A DNA stretch of 64,000 nucleotides. It comes from Cenarchaeum symbiosum A (lineage in GTDB: Archaea > Thermoproteota > Nitrososphaeria > Nitrososphaerales > Nitrosopumilaceae). Positions 16,203 through 24,742 of the stretch are shown in pieces. The notes under the pieces are model-generated. The model did not search any database. It saw only the letters and a program-made list of their open reading frames with translations, and was not told the origin of the DNA. The stretch is from the NCBI GenBank assembly GCA_000200715.1, contig DP000238.1, forward strand, positions 1,142,593-1,206,592. The letters run 5' to 3'. Positions within the stretch are counted from its first letter, which is position 1; each line of letters opens with the position of its first letter. The translations under genes and the position numbers were made by a program.

Positions 16203-17507
16203 GTGAGGGATCTCGCTCTTCAGGCCGACTTTGGCATACGCGATTCGCTCAACGCAAACGTCACCAACATAATAGAGCAGCTCACCCCTGAGCTCCCCCA
16301 TACCACTTTTGTCTCGGACCTGGCCATAATCATGATTATAGCATCGGCTGTAACGCTTGCGTTCTTCAAGATAAGGCAGCCCCTCATAATCGGCTATCTC
16401 TTTGCCGGCATGCTCATAGGCCCGCTATCTCCGCTCTGGACGGGCATCTTTACAGAAGGCGGCCCCGGAGGGGGAGGGGTGGCCATACTGTCCGATACGG
16501 GGCTGCTCAACCTGTTCGCCGAAGTAGGGGTCATACTGTTGTTGTTTGTAATAGGGATAGAGTTTCCGTTTGCAAGGATCCGCTCGATAGGCAAGGTGGC
16601 CGTCGGCGTGGGTACCATGGGGCTCATGCTCACCCTGCTGGCGGTATTCTTTGTGGCAGACCAGATGGGGCTCGAATTCATGGACGCATTGTTCCTGGCC
16701 GCTGCTCTCTCGATAAGCAGCACGGCGATCATAGTAAAGATACTGACAGACGCGGGCAGGATCAAAAAGGAATCCTCGATACTTGTCCTTGGAATATTGA
16801 TAGTGGAGGATGTAATAGCGGTCATACTGATATCGTCTTTGCAGTCGGTGGCCCTGGTAGGAAACGTCTCGATCGAGAGCATACTGGTGGTGGTGGCAGT
16901 AGCTATCGGGCTGATTGTGGGCACGTTTACCGTAGGGACAAGGGTCATACCTCCACTGATAGACAGGGTAGCAGCTGCCGAGAACAGGGAGATCCTGCTG
17001 TTAAGCGTGCTCGGTGTATGCTTTGGGTACGCCCTTCTTGCGGAGATAGCGGGGCTGTCGGTTGCAATAGGCGCGTTTCTTGCAGGAGTACTGGTGGCAG
17101 AATCCAAGTCGGCCGAGGTCTCCAAGATATTATCCAGCCCGATAAAGGACATGTTCGTGGCCATCTTTTTCGTCTCGGTGGGCGCACTAATGGACATAAG
17201 CCAGATACAGGACTATATCCTGCTGGCCATGGTCCTGGTGGTGGTTGCCACGGCGGTAAAGTTCGGGGGCAACATGGTAGGCAGCATAATGTTCAAGCTC
17301 GGGAGGCGCAGGTCGATAAGGTCGGCGTGCACACTTGCGGCGCCGAGGGGCGAGTTCTCTATAGTTATAGTCAAGGTGGGGGTCGACCTCGGGGTGGTGA
17401 GCAGCTTTGTATTCCCGCTGATCGGGCTTGTCGCCATAATCACTGCGTTTATCTCGCCGTTTCTGCTCAAGGCAGGCGACAAGATGGTCAAGAGGATGGA
17501 TGAATAG
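16203..17507 (+). CDS. CPA2 family cation/proton antiporter (KefB/NapA type)
   Basis: Membrane protein of about 12 helices that exchanges Na+ or K+ for protons. Typical sequence includes FKIRQPLIIGYLFAGMLIGP, LFAEVGVILLLFVIGIEF, the core STAIIVKILTD and ILVVEDV-like GILIVEDVIAVIL, and AIGAFLAGVLVAES. There is no C-terminal TrkA-N domain, so nucleotide control is absent from this chain. The frame is open from 16137, but a TATA element (CTTTTATCG, 16171-16179) points to the GTG at 16203. The next gene starts 3 nt after the stop, so the two are probably one operon. A second CPA2 antiporter lies at 32828. Confidence 0.88.
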   Translation: MRDLALQADFGIRDSLNANVTNIIEQLTPELPHTTFVSDLAIIMIIASAVTLAFFKIRQPLIIGYLFAGMLIGPLSPLWTGIFTEGGPGGGGVAILSDTGLLNLFAEVGVILLLFVIGIEFPFARIRSIGKVAVGVGTMGLMLTLLAVFFVADQMGLEFMDALFLAAALSISSTAIIVKILTDAGRIKKESSILVLGILIVEDVIAVILISSLQSVALVGNVSIESILVVVAVAIGLIVGTFTVGTRVIPPLIDRVAAAENREILLLSVLGVCFGYALLAEIAGLSVAIGAFLAGVLVAESKSAEVSKILSSPIKDMFVAIFFVSVGALMDISQIQDYILLAMVLVVVATAVKFGGNMVGSIMFKLGRRRSIRSACTLAAPRGEFSIVIVKVGVDLGVVSSFVFPLIGLVAIITAFISPFLLKAGDKMVKRMDE

Positions 17508-17509
17508 AA

Positions 17510-17986
17510 ATGGGCGATAAAGAGCTCGAGAAGCTGCTGGCCCGCGTCCACGACGGGGTGTCTACATTCGGGTACGGCAAGTCAGAGGTGCCGTGCATAA
17601 TGCTCGATGATGAAAGGTTCGGCGAGATCATGTCAAGGATAGCCGGCAGGCCCGTATCCGTGTTCACGGAGCTTGACATACTGCAGGACGGCGAGGGCCA
17701 CGTGTTTGTAGAGGTGGAGCTAAAGTTCTCCGAGGGGGACATAAACGAAAAGGTGCTGATCAATGCAGCCACATCACTCGGGTTCTTTGAGCTGCTGGCA
17801 GAGACCGCCATGCTGGCGCTCACGCCGTCCCGGCCCGAGGCAGGCGGCGGGAACGTCTTCATGATACAGCTGCCGCAGCCGCTCAAGGCACAGGAGGCAC
17901 TGGAGATAATAAAAAAGGGCCTGGGGCCCCGGCGCGAGGCCGGAGGGCCCGGCCATGACGCGGCCGGAGGGCCCTGGGGTGTTTAA
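17510..17986 (+). CDS. hypothetical protein co-transcribed with the antiporter (158 aa)
   Basis: The start codon lies 3 nt after the antiporter stop, so translational coupling is likely. The sequence is soluble alpha/beta (VSVFTELDILQDGEGHVFVE; KVLINAATSLGFFELLAET) with a Gly/Pro-rich tail that reaches the tRNA-Gly gene. I do not recognise a family. By position it could regulate or assist the antiporter. The TAA ends one base before the tRNA discriminator base. Confidence 0.7.
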   Translation: MGDKELEKLLARVHDGVSTFGYGKSEVPCIMLDDERFGEIMSRIAGRPVSVFTELDILQDGEGHVFVEVELKFSEGDINEKVLINAATSLGFFELLAETAMLALTPSRPEAGGGNVFMIQLPQPLKAQEALEIIKKGLGPRREAGGPGHDAAGGPWGV

Positions 17987-18060
17987 TGCAGTCACCGGGA
18001 TTTGGACCCGGGTCACCAACTTGGCAAGCTGGAATAATAACCAAACTATACTATGACTGC
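17987..18060 (-). tRNA. tRNA-Gly (GCC)
   Basis: The minus strand folds into a full cloverleaf: acceptor GCAGTCA/TGACTGC, anticodon stem CCAGC/GTTGG, loop TTGCCAA with anticodon GCC, T-stem CCGGG/CCCGG, discriminator A. CCA is not encoded. The T-loop reads TCCAAAT, with C at the position normally U55, which is unusual. A TATA-like element (CTTTAATACA) lies about 30-40 nt upstream on the minus strand. Confidence 0.93.
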
Positions 18061-18428
18061 CCGAGCACGCGACGTATATTGTGTATTAAAGCCTACTGAT
18101 TGAGGTACCGCACAAGTTCCTTGAGTAATTGCGCCCGCTGCCGGTCTGCCCCGTATCCTCCTGCCAAAAAATATCCGGGACGGATACTCGTGTTAGCCGA
18201 GTGAATAGCATGGTTCCGACTGTGCAGGGCGCAATAACAAAAGACGGGCACGGTAAAGGCGGCCATGTTCAAGCCGGCAGCCGCACTAGCTTTGTGTCAA
18301 CGGGGATATGACATGTGGAAGGCGCCATGCCGGTTCTTTAGCCGTGCCGTTACCCTCCTCTCCCCTGTGTAACCCGCATTAATACCGCATACAAAAGTAT
18401 TTTTTACCATGGTTGGTGCCATGGTATA
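18061..18428. other. intergenic region with tRNA and helicase promoters
   Basis: The left part holds the tRNA-Gly promoter; the right part has the TATA run TATTTTTTAC (18398-18407) of the helicase gene. A plus-strand frame of 33 codons starting at 18210 is glycine-rich but has no promoter at the expected spacing and is not called. GTATCC and GGATAC form a weak inverted repeat near 18155-18187. Confidence 0.4.
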
Positions 18429-21251
18429 GTGTCCCAGAATCTCGTACCATCTGTGGAGCAAAAACGGATCATCGAGCACGACCGAGGCCATCTGAAGGTC
18501 GTGGCATGTCCCGGTTCCGGAAAGACGGAGACCGTGAGCCGGCGGATCGCAGAGCTCATCAAAAAGGGGGCTGCCCCGTCAAAGATTGTGGCATTTACCT
18601 TTACCAACAGGGCCGCCGACAGCCTGCGGTTTAGGATAAACAGGGTTGTGTCGGCAGAGTGCGGCAGGGTGGATGATCTGGGCTCGATGTATGTAGGCAC
18701 CATCGATTCGTACTGCCTGCAACTGTTAAAAGAATTAAAACCAGAGTACAGGCCGTTTGAGATACTCGACGAGGCAAAGCAGGCGGCATTTGTCGACAGA
18801 TGGTACCTCAACATAGGGCTGAGGGACATTGAAACCGGGAGGGGCAGGTGGGACACCCTTGAAAAGTTTTGCAGGACCGTTGGCATCGTCCAAAATGAGA
18901 GGCTTGATGTCAAATCACTGCACAACAAGGACTTTGTACGTTGCTATAGAAACTATGCGGGAAAACTCGAGGATGAAAAGTTCTTTGACTTTTCTTCCGT
19001 CGTGCACATGCTGCTTGGCGTGCTTGAAAACGATGCCGGGGCCACGGACCGGCTGAATTCCATGGTGGAGCATGTCGTGTTTGACGAGTATCAGGATGTG
19101 AATCACATACAGGAGGATCTGTTGTCGGTGCTCTCAAAGGTCTCCGATTCTGTCTGTGTCGTAGGAGACGACGACCAGAACATATTCAACTGGCGCGGCA
19201 GCAACTTCAGGCACATACGTGAATTTGATGCAAAATATGACAAATATGGGATGACGGTCCTCCCCCTGAACACCAACTACCGTTCCACAGGGCATATCAT
19301 CAAAGCCGCCGCCAGTCTAATCCAGAACAACCTCGGCAGGCTGGAAAAAGACATGCGGCCATTTGAGGGCCAGAACCTCCGGTATGATGGCGGGGACATT
19401 GTGCACGGACATTTTGAGACGGATCTCGAGGAGTTCGGATACATCGAAAAGACCATGAAGTCCCTTTTTGGGACCGACTTTACCGACAAGTTCGGGGGCA
19501 AATATGCCCTGTCTTACGCGGATATGGCGGTGCTGGTCAGGACAAACAAAGATGCATCCAGGATAACAAAGTATCTGGAAGAGCACGGCATACCCGTCGC
19601 GGCCGACAGCTCTGCAAGCGGAGCCTTTGAGACTCCGGTGGTGAAGCTTGCCCTGGACTGCCTGTTCTATGCGTTCAACTGCCCGGGCATGGACGGCGAG
19701 GATGCGCCGCTAGCAGAGGACCTGTGTGCAAGATACAAGGAGATCATTGGAAAGGAGCCCCGGCAATTTGCGGAGGGCCTGGGCAGCATACATAGGCGGG
19801 TGGGCAATATGCTGGCAAAGACACCTAGTGGCTACCTGCCGGACATGGGCCTGCAGGAGTTTTTCCAAAGAATCCTCAATGCGATGGGGCTGGAATCAGG
19901 GCTGTTGAAGAAACACCTGCATGACCTGGGAGTGCTGAGCACGGCGATATCCGATTACGAGTACGTGTACCAGACAATAAGGGCGTGGGATGTGCCCGGG
20001 TTTAGGTATTTTGTAAAAGAAGTAGGCAGGAGGGTGTACCCGGATCGGATCTACAACAGCGTCAGCCCGGTAGACGCGGTGCGCGTAATGACCATATGGA
20101 AGGCCAAAGGCCTCGAGTTTCCCGCGGTGTTTGTGCCCACGTTCGTAAAATTCAGAAAAATACCGCTGAGGTCCAACTTTCTTGATCCGGGCGAATTTGA
20201 CAAGGGGCTCTACACCGGGGACAAAGAGTCCGCGCGCAGGGTATACTATACCGCAGTGACTCGATCACAAAAGTATTTGTTCCTGACCGGGGCAACCTGG
20301 CAGGAGATTGCGGTGGGAAAGAAACCATCCAAGGGCAAACGTAAGCATCCCTTCATATCCGAGATGGGCGGACACCTGTCAGAGCCCTCCGACATGGTGC
20401 GGGCAAAGTCATCTCACGGGCCCCGGGAACCGGAGGACGGCGTGCTTGTCGCATCATACAGGGAGCTGAGCACGTATGGCAGGTGCCCGCATGATTTTTT
20501 CTTTGAAAACGTGGCCGGTTTTAAGAGGGGGATTCTGCCGGCCAGCGGGTATGTGACTAGCATGCACAACATACTGGGCATCATACATGAGAAGTATGCA
20601 CGGAGTGGAAAAATACCGGATCCGGGCGAACTCGAGGCCATAATTGACGAGACATTCCACCTGCGGTTTGCGCCCCTGCCCATGCTCAATGGCATGAAGA
20701 AAAAGGCTGTCGGGAGAATCAGGAGGTACCTTGACAAGCACGCGGATGAAATACAGGGCATCCTTGAGGTCGAGAAGAGGTTTGAGGTCGGCATGGATAA
20801 GACACTGGTAACCGGCGTCATAGACCTGCTTAGAATCCATGAAGGTGACGATGGCAGGGCGGAGGTAGCTGATTTCATAACAGAGGGCGAACGGGGATAT
20901 TACGAATCGGATCATCATGAAAGGGTAAAGTTTGGCACGTATGCGGCGCTTCAGACGCTGGGCCTCAAGCCCGGCAGGTCGATAATCCACTATCTGGACC
21001 GCGACGAAAAGGACTATGTGGACATAAGCGATGAAGAACTCAAGTATGCCGCGCACAATGTTGGTTTGCGCGCCCAGGGAATACATGATAGGAATTTTGA
21101 CGCCACTCCCAGCGAGACAAAATGCCGAAGCTGTGATTTCCGGGCCATCTGTGACAAAAAGGACTTTACGGTGGGCGTGGACTTTGATGCCGCAGATTAT
21201 GCAAGGAGGGAGGGGCCGGCCAGGGGCGCGGATGCGCATACTACGAGATAG
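18429..21251 (+). CDS. UvrD/PcrA-like SF1 helicase with C-terminal Fe-S nuclease-like domain (940 aa)
   Basis: ATP-driven DNA helicase of superfamily 1A. Motifs in order: Walker A CPGSGKTE (residue 28), FTFTNRAAD (Ia), VVFDEYQDV (II), VVGDDDQNIFNWRGS (III), LNTNYRS (IV), IWKAKGLEFPAVFV (V) and VYYTAVTRSQKYLFL (VI). The last 270 residues resemble the RecB/AddB-type PD-(D/E)XK domain: GIIHEKY, VTGVIDLL and a cysteine set made of CPHDFF plus CRSCDFRAIC, which could hold a 4Fe-4S cluster. In VADFITEG the lysine expected after the acidic residue is Ile, so cleavage may be lost. Start is GTG, 30 nt after the TATA run. Roles in repair or defence are both possible. Confidence 0.88.
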   Translation: MSQNLVPSVEQKRIIEHDRGHLKVVACPGSGKTETVSRRIAELIKKGAAPSKIVAFTFTNRAADSLRFRINRVVSAECGRVDDLGSMYVGTIDSYCLQLLKELKPEYRPFEILDEAKQAAFVDRWYLNIGLRDIETGRGRWDTLEKFCRTVGIVQNERLDVKSLHNKDFVRCYRNYAGKLEDEKFFDFSSVVHMLLGVLENDAGATDRLNSMVEHVVFDEYQDVNHIQEDLLSVLSKVSDSVCVVGDDDQNIFNWRGSNFRHIREFDAKYDKYGMTVLPLNTNYRSTGHIIKAAASLIQNNLGRLEKDMRPFEGQNLRYDGGDIVHGHFETDLEEFGYIEKTMKSLFGTDFTDKFGGKYALSYADMAVLVRTNKDASRITKYLEEHGIPVAADSSASGAFETPVVKLALDCLFYAFNCPGMDGEDAPLAEDLCARYKEIIGKEPRQFAEGLGSIHRRVGNMLAKTPSGYLPDMGLQEFFQRILNAMGLESGLLKKHLHDLGVLSTAISDYEYVYQTIRAWDVPGFRYFVKEVGRRVYPDRIYNSVSPVDAVRVMTIWKAKGLEFPAVFVPTFVKFRKIPLRSNFLDPGEFDKGLYTGDKESARRVYYTAVTRSQKYLFLTGATWQEIAVGKKPSKGKRKHPFISEMGGHLSEPSDMVRAKSSHGPREPEDGVLVASYRELSTYGRCPHDFFFENVAGFKRGILPASGYVTSMHNILGIIHEKYARSGKIPDPGELEAIIDETFHLRFAPLPMLNGMKKKAVGRIRRYLDKHADEIQGILEVEKRFEVGMDKTLVTGVIDLLRIHEGDDGRAEVADFITEGERGYYESDHHERVKFGTYAALQTLGLKPGRSIIHYLDRDEKDYVDISDEELKYAAHNVGLRAQGIHDRNFDATPSETKCRSCDFRAICDKKDFTVGVDFDAADYARREGPARGADAHTTR

Positions 21252-21553
21252 CTGTATTTCATAGGCGGGCGGGCATGCTCAAAGGCCGCGGATATGCTGC
21301 CGGCGGGCAGTGGATAATCGCGTGAGCGTCTGCCGTTAACCACCTTGCATGGACGGGCGCCCGATGTAGAGTAACGGATGCATATGCCCGGGGTTTGAAA
21401 ATCCCAAGTGTCCCCCACGGGGGCCGCCGGACTGCCTCGTTCAGAATTCTTTGGGCGGTTCACAGCAGGGGTTGTACTCCGGTACAAAAGATATGTCTGT
21501 CAAGCAGTTGCAATTATGGCGGTGTGGCGTTCCCCGGGCTATGGCACCCAGGA
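21252..21553. other. intergenic, nothing seen
   Basis: Convergent gap between the helicase and L10e genes. It is GC-rich with a small hairpin (CCCCCACGGGGG, about 21414-21425) and no frame with protein character. Confidence 0.4.
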
Positions 21554-22066
21554 TCAGTGAGCCGGCGCTATCTCCCTGAGCTGTATGACCCGTATCGTCG
21601 GCGTGCCGGGCAGCTTTACACATGCATGCTTTAGCGCCTTTTTCGTATGCTCGAGGTGCTCTTTTCTTACGTGCGCTTCATAGATTACCTGGCCCTGCCT
21701 TACGCGGGCGCCCAGGCTTACCGCCTTGCCCCAGGCCCGCCTCATGCCCTCCTGGAGCCTGTCAGCACCTGCAGTTGCAATCATCTTGTTCTCCCGGAGC
21801 AGAACATGCGGGTATATCCTGAGCCGTGAAAAGTACCCCGATTCTCCTGTAGCCTTTTCGATGGTCTTGTTTGCCGCAAGCCTTGCCGATTCTATGGCCA
21901 TGTGGCGGATCTGCACCTTTTCGTTTATCAATAGCTGGACACAGTAATCATAGTCCCCGGGGCTGCCGTTCTGGAACTTGCTTATCTTTGATTGCGGCTT
22001 GCCCTTGATGTACTCCTTGCGGGTGTACGGCTGCCCGTTGCTCCTTCGATAGTTTGCCCCGTGCAC
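21554..22066 (-). CDS. rpl10e: large-subunit ribosomal protein L10e (uL16)
   Basis: Ribosomal protein of the 50S subunit that binds 23S rRNA near the peptidyl-transferase centre and tRNA entry site. The N-terminal YTRKEYIKGKPQSKISKF and later ESARLAANKTIEKATG and RIYPHVLLRENKMIATAGAD, GMRRAWGKAVSLGARV are diagnostic of archaeal L10e. Length (170 residues) is normal. Start is GTG at 22066; no ATG exists near, and a TATA element (TAAAATAAGG) lies upstream. It is divergent from the splicing endonuclease gene. Confidence 0.95.
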   Translation of the reverse strand: MHGANYRRSNGQPYTRKEYIKGKPQSKISKFQNGSPGDYDYCVQLLINEKVQIRHMAIESARLAANKTIEKATGESGYFSRLRIYPHVLLRENKMIATAGADRLQEGMRRAWGKAVSLGARVRQGQVIYEAHVRKEHLEHTKKALKHACVKLPGTPTIRVIQLREIAPAH

Positions 22067-22204
22067 CTATGCCACCAAGAGTAATCCCCGGGGGGCCTTA
22101 TTTTAACGGTTAGTAGCAGACTGCCCCTGTACGGTGCCGGGGGGCTGTTCCAGGACACTCTGTCAAGTCGGCTTATATTGGAACATTCCCGGCAGGCGTG
22201 CAGG

Positions 22205-22768
22205 TTGGAGCAGGAGGCCGAGCCGCAGGTCGAAGGAGAGCTGTCCAGGGACCTTGCGATAATATCCGATGACAGCATGCGCCACGAGCTCGAGACAAGG
22301 GGCTATGGAGAAGTGGACAAAAAGAGGTTCTATCTGAGGCCCTTTGAATCGCTGTACCTGCTGTTCTATGGCAGGCTCAAGCTGGCAAAGTCCGGCAAGG
22401 CAATAGGCTTTGAGAGCATGTTGCAGGTGGCAAGAAAATACGACGATGACGTGCTGACAAAGTTTCTCATATACAGGGATCTGAGAATCCGCGGGTACGT
22501 GGCAAAGGAGGGGTTTGGCTTTGGGACGGACCTGCGCGCATACGACAGGGGCCGCTTTGGCGAAAAGGCCTCAAAGTATGTGGTCTTTGGGCTAAAGGAG
22601 GGCACCCAGGAAAAGATAGGCGCCCTGCAGAAAAAGGTGGCAAAGATAACCCAGATGGGCAAAGAGCCGATAATAGCCGTCATAGAAAGGAGGGGCGAGG
22701 TCATATACTACAAGGTATCCAGGATAGAGTTCCCCCCGAACAAGACCGCCGAGCCGGCTGTGTTCTAG
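22205..22768 (+). CDS. endA: tRNA-splicing endonuclease-like protein, probable structural subunit
   Basis: EndA-family protein that removes introns from tRNA and processes pre-rRNA bulge-helix-bulge motifs. The family pattern is present: LRPFESLYLLFYGRLKL, KFLIYRDLRIRGYVAKEGF, FGTDLRAYDRG, KYVVFGLKEG and the final VSRIEFP. The catalytic Tyr may be that of RAYDRG, but the His normally in 'GHSKYLV' is missing (EKASKYVVF). This would make it the non-catalytic subunit of a two-subunit enzyme, as in Crenarchaeota. TTG at 22205 is chosen from the TATA box at 22169-22176; TTG at 22178 is too close to it. The catalytic partner is not in this window. Confidence 0.85.
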   Translation: MEQEAEPQVEGELSRDLAIISDDSMRHELETRGYGEVDKKRFYLRPFESLYLLFYGRLKLAKSGKAIGFESMLQVARKYDDDVLTKFLIYRDLRIRGYVAKEGFGFGTDLRAYDRGRFGEKASKYVVFGLKEGTQEKIGALQKKVAKITQMGKEPIIAVIERRGEVIYYKVSRIEFPPNKTAEPAVF

Positions 22769-22808
22769 GGCGCCGGCACAAAGCAGGCCGCCTCGTTCAC
22801 CCGGGGCA

Positions 22809-23468
22809 CTACTGCTCTATGGCCCACTCGGAGGAATATTTCAGCATGTGGCCGCGCTCCGCCTGGTGAAAGTCGTATACCTCGACATATTTCGTCCTGT
22901 TCTCCCAGAGCGCCTCAAAGTTTCTTACCTTGGTATCGACCCTGCTCCTGTCGTTCCAGGAGGTAAAGACGTCCACTGATTCAAAGTTTCGGTCATGTAT
23001 GTTAAAGGTCTGGTTTGAGGTGCCCGTAAACGCCACCACGTCGTCATGCTCGTCTATGAATATGCCCACCCTCTCGCTGAACGAGCCCACGACTTCTTCC
23101 GAGTTGGGTATGGCAATCTTTACGTCTATCTGGTGGTTCGACACCACCTCTTGCAGCATCTTGATCTTGGCGTCCCGTATGTCCGAGTGGCCGAGCCTGA
23201 AGCTCCTGCCCTCTTCTGAGAAGATCCTGGAGATAAACTCCAGATCCGAGACGTTGAACCTGTGGCCGCAGATTATGCGCAGCTTGGCCTTTTTCTTTGT
23301 AAAGTTGTCAAAGCTCATAGACAGAGTGGTGAGGCTCTTGAGCGAGATGTACTCGATGCACCTGTCGTACTCGATACAGTTGCTCAGGCACGGTATAAAG
23401 AACTCCGACACTATGTCGTCCCTGTCGGACCGGTATTCCTCCTTTATCGAGATGTCACGCAGGCCCAA
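22809..23468 (-). CDS. stand-alone phospholipase D-like domain protein (219 aa)
   Basis: The C-terminal half reads GIFIDEHDDVVAFTGTSNQT then NFESVDVFTSWND. This is the PLD-like domain usually found fused in front of SNF2 or type III restriction-type helicases, where it helps bind or cut DNA. The catalytic HxK is replaced (SERVGIFID), so nuclease activity is doubtful. No helicase is attached or adjacent. The TTG start at 23468 lies 28 nt after a TATA element (CTTTTATTAG, minus strand). It is convergent with endA. Confidence 0.65.
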   Translation of the reverse strand: MGLRDISIKEEYRSDRDDIVSEFFIPCLSNCIEYDRCIEYISLKSLTTLSMSFDNFTKKKAKLRIICGHRFNVSDLEFISRIFSEEGRSFRLGHSDIRDAKIKMLQEVVSNHQIDVKIAIPNSEEVVGSFSERVGIFIDEHDDVVAFTGTSNQTFNIHDRNFESVDVFTSWNDRSRVDTKVRNFEALWENRTKYVEVYDFHQAERGHMLKYSSEWAIEQ

Positions 23469-23626
23469 GCGGCATGTTTGAGGGATACTGGCCTAATAAA
23501 AGATCCCGCCTATCCGGGGGGCAGATCCCCCAAGGGCCCCGGACGCGGACCCCCGGGAGGCTCTCGCTAAGCCAGGACTCCCGCGGCCCGGTAATTTCTT
23601 ATACCGTGTATGGGGCACAAAATAGC

Positions 23627-24364
23627 ATGAAGGGGATAATACTGGGCTCACTGATACTGCTTGCTGCCGGTATGGCCGTACCCGGTGCACTAGCTGATAA
23701 ACAGGACGGCGAGTACGAGAGGACCATATCGGTTACGGGTGCCGCCACCTCTTCTGTCGAGCCCGATCTATTGGTCATAGAGTTTGGCGTCGAGATACAA
23801 AAAGAGACTGCAGCCGAGGCGCTCAGGGCCAATTCGCAGGCCATGAGCAGGGCGGTAGGCTCTGTAATGGAGGCAGGAGTAGAGGACGGAGAAGTGGGCA
23901 CCTCAAGATTCAGCATACGGCCCGTATACGGCGACTATAACGAGGAGACGGGGGATCTCCCCCTGGTAGGATACAGGGTCACCAACACATTGATGGTCAG
24001 GACTGCAAACCTTGACGCTGCCGCCGACATAATAGATTCAGGGGTAGAGGCAGGCGCCAACAGGGTCGATGATGTATCCTTTGTGCTCTCGCCAGAGAGG
24101 CAGGCCGAAGTCAAGGATGCCATGATATCTGCCGCGGTACTAGACGCAAGGGCCAAGGCCGAGATGGCCCTCGAGCCGCTCGAGTATGTCATATCCGGCG
24201 TAAAGTCAGTCTCCCTGTCGGAGTCCAGGGGACCGCCGACACCGTTCTATGCAGATGCCGGGTTTGCAATGTCCATGAGGGAATCCGCGCCGATATTCTC
24301 ATCGGAGCAGGACGTGGCCACAACGGCCCACGTGGTATTCACGATAGAGCCTGAAGATTCCTAG
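23627..24364 (+). CDS. secreted SIMPL-domain (DUF541) protein
   Basis: A signal peptide (MKGIILGSLILLAAGMAVPG, cleavage likely near ALADK) is followed by the SIMPL fold: ISVTGAATSSVEPDLLVIEF, YRVTNTLMVRTANLD, AADIIDSGVEAGANRVDDVS and AKAEMALEPL. These proteins form oligomeric shells at cell surfaces; the role is unclear in most organisms. The ATG at 23627 is supported by a TATA box (TTCTTATACC, 23596-23605). The longer frame from 23474 would hide the signal peptide. It ends 7 nt before the tRNA-Glu gene on the other strand. Confidence 0.88.
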   Translation: MKGIILGSLILLAAGMAVPGALADKQDGEYERTISVTGAATSSVEPDLLVIEFGVEIQKETAAEALRANSQAMSRAVGSVMEAGVEDGEVGTSRFSIRPVYGDYNEETGDLPLVGYRVTNTLMVRTANLDAAADIIDSGVEAGANRVDDVSFVLSPERQAEVKDAMISAAVLDARAKAEMALEPLEYVISGVKSVSLSESRGPPTPFYADAGFAMSMRESAPIFSSEQDVATTAHVVFTIEPEDS

Positions 24365-24370
24365 AAATAA

Positions 24371-24446
24371 TGCTCCCGCCGGGATTTGAACCCGGGATCA
24401 CTGCCTTGAGAGGGCAGTATGCTTGGCCGGACTACACCACAGGAGC
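24371..24446 (-). tRNA. tRNA-Glu (CTC)
   Basis: Cloverleaf on the minus strand: acceptor GCTCCTG/CGGGAGC, anticodon stem CTGCC/GGCAG, loop CTCTCAA with anticodon CTC, T-arm with the normal GGTTCAAATCC, discriminator A, no encoded CCA. A TATA element (CTTTAAATTGC) lies about 30 nt before it. Confidence 0.94.
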
Positions 24447-24634
24447 TAATTGCCGCTCCCCGGTGATAGCAATTTAAAGCTAGGTAAGCGGGGCGCGGAT
24501 CTGAGTTCAGGCATGGTAGAGCCGCCGAGGCAGAATCCGGGCAGATCATCACCGGGGAAAAAGTCTGCTGTACAGAACACATCCATGCACGGGCAGCCCT
24601 GCGCAGCCGGCCCACAATTCTTGTCCGGTGCCAC
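24446..24634 (-). CDS. doubtful small cysteine-containing protein (62 aa)
   Basis: From GTG at 24634 the frame encodes five cysteines in the first half (CGPAAQGCPCMDVFC, later GFC) and stops at the first base of tRNA-Glu. A TATA-like element (TTTTAATTG) lies about 28 nt before the GTG, and this is the main reason to list it. Against it, the C-terminal half covers the tRNA promoter. It may be chance. Confidence 0.25.
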   Translation of the reverse strand: MAPDKNCGPAAQGCPCMDVFCTADFFPGDDLPGFCLGGSTMPELRSAPRLPSFKLLSPGSGN

Positions 24635-24742
24635 GCGGGATGGAATCATCAATTAAAACAATAAGCAACATGCAGAGACATCAAGGGTTGTAACATACCT
24701 GCCCAAAGACCGGCAGCATTCCAGGGATTTTGTGCGCGCCGC

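Noticed and set aside
16394-17197. A 267-codon minus-strand frame opposite the antiporter
   Set aside because: Shadow frame; Ser/Thr/Ala-rich, with no motif, opposite clear transmembrane coding.
21252-21553. A small gene between the helicase and L10e
   Set aside because: No frame has a promoter and protein-like content.
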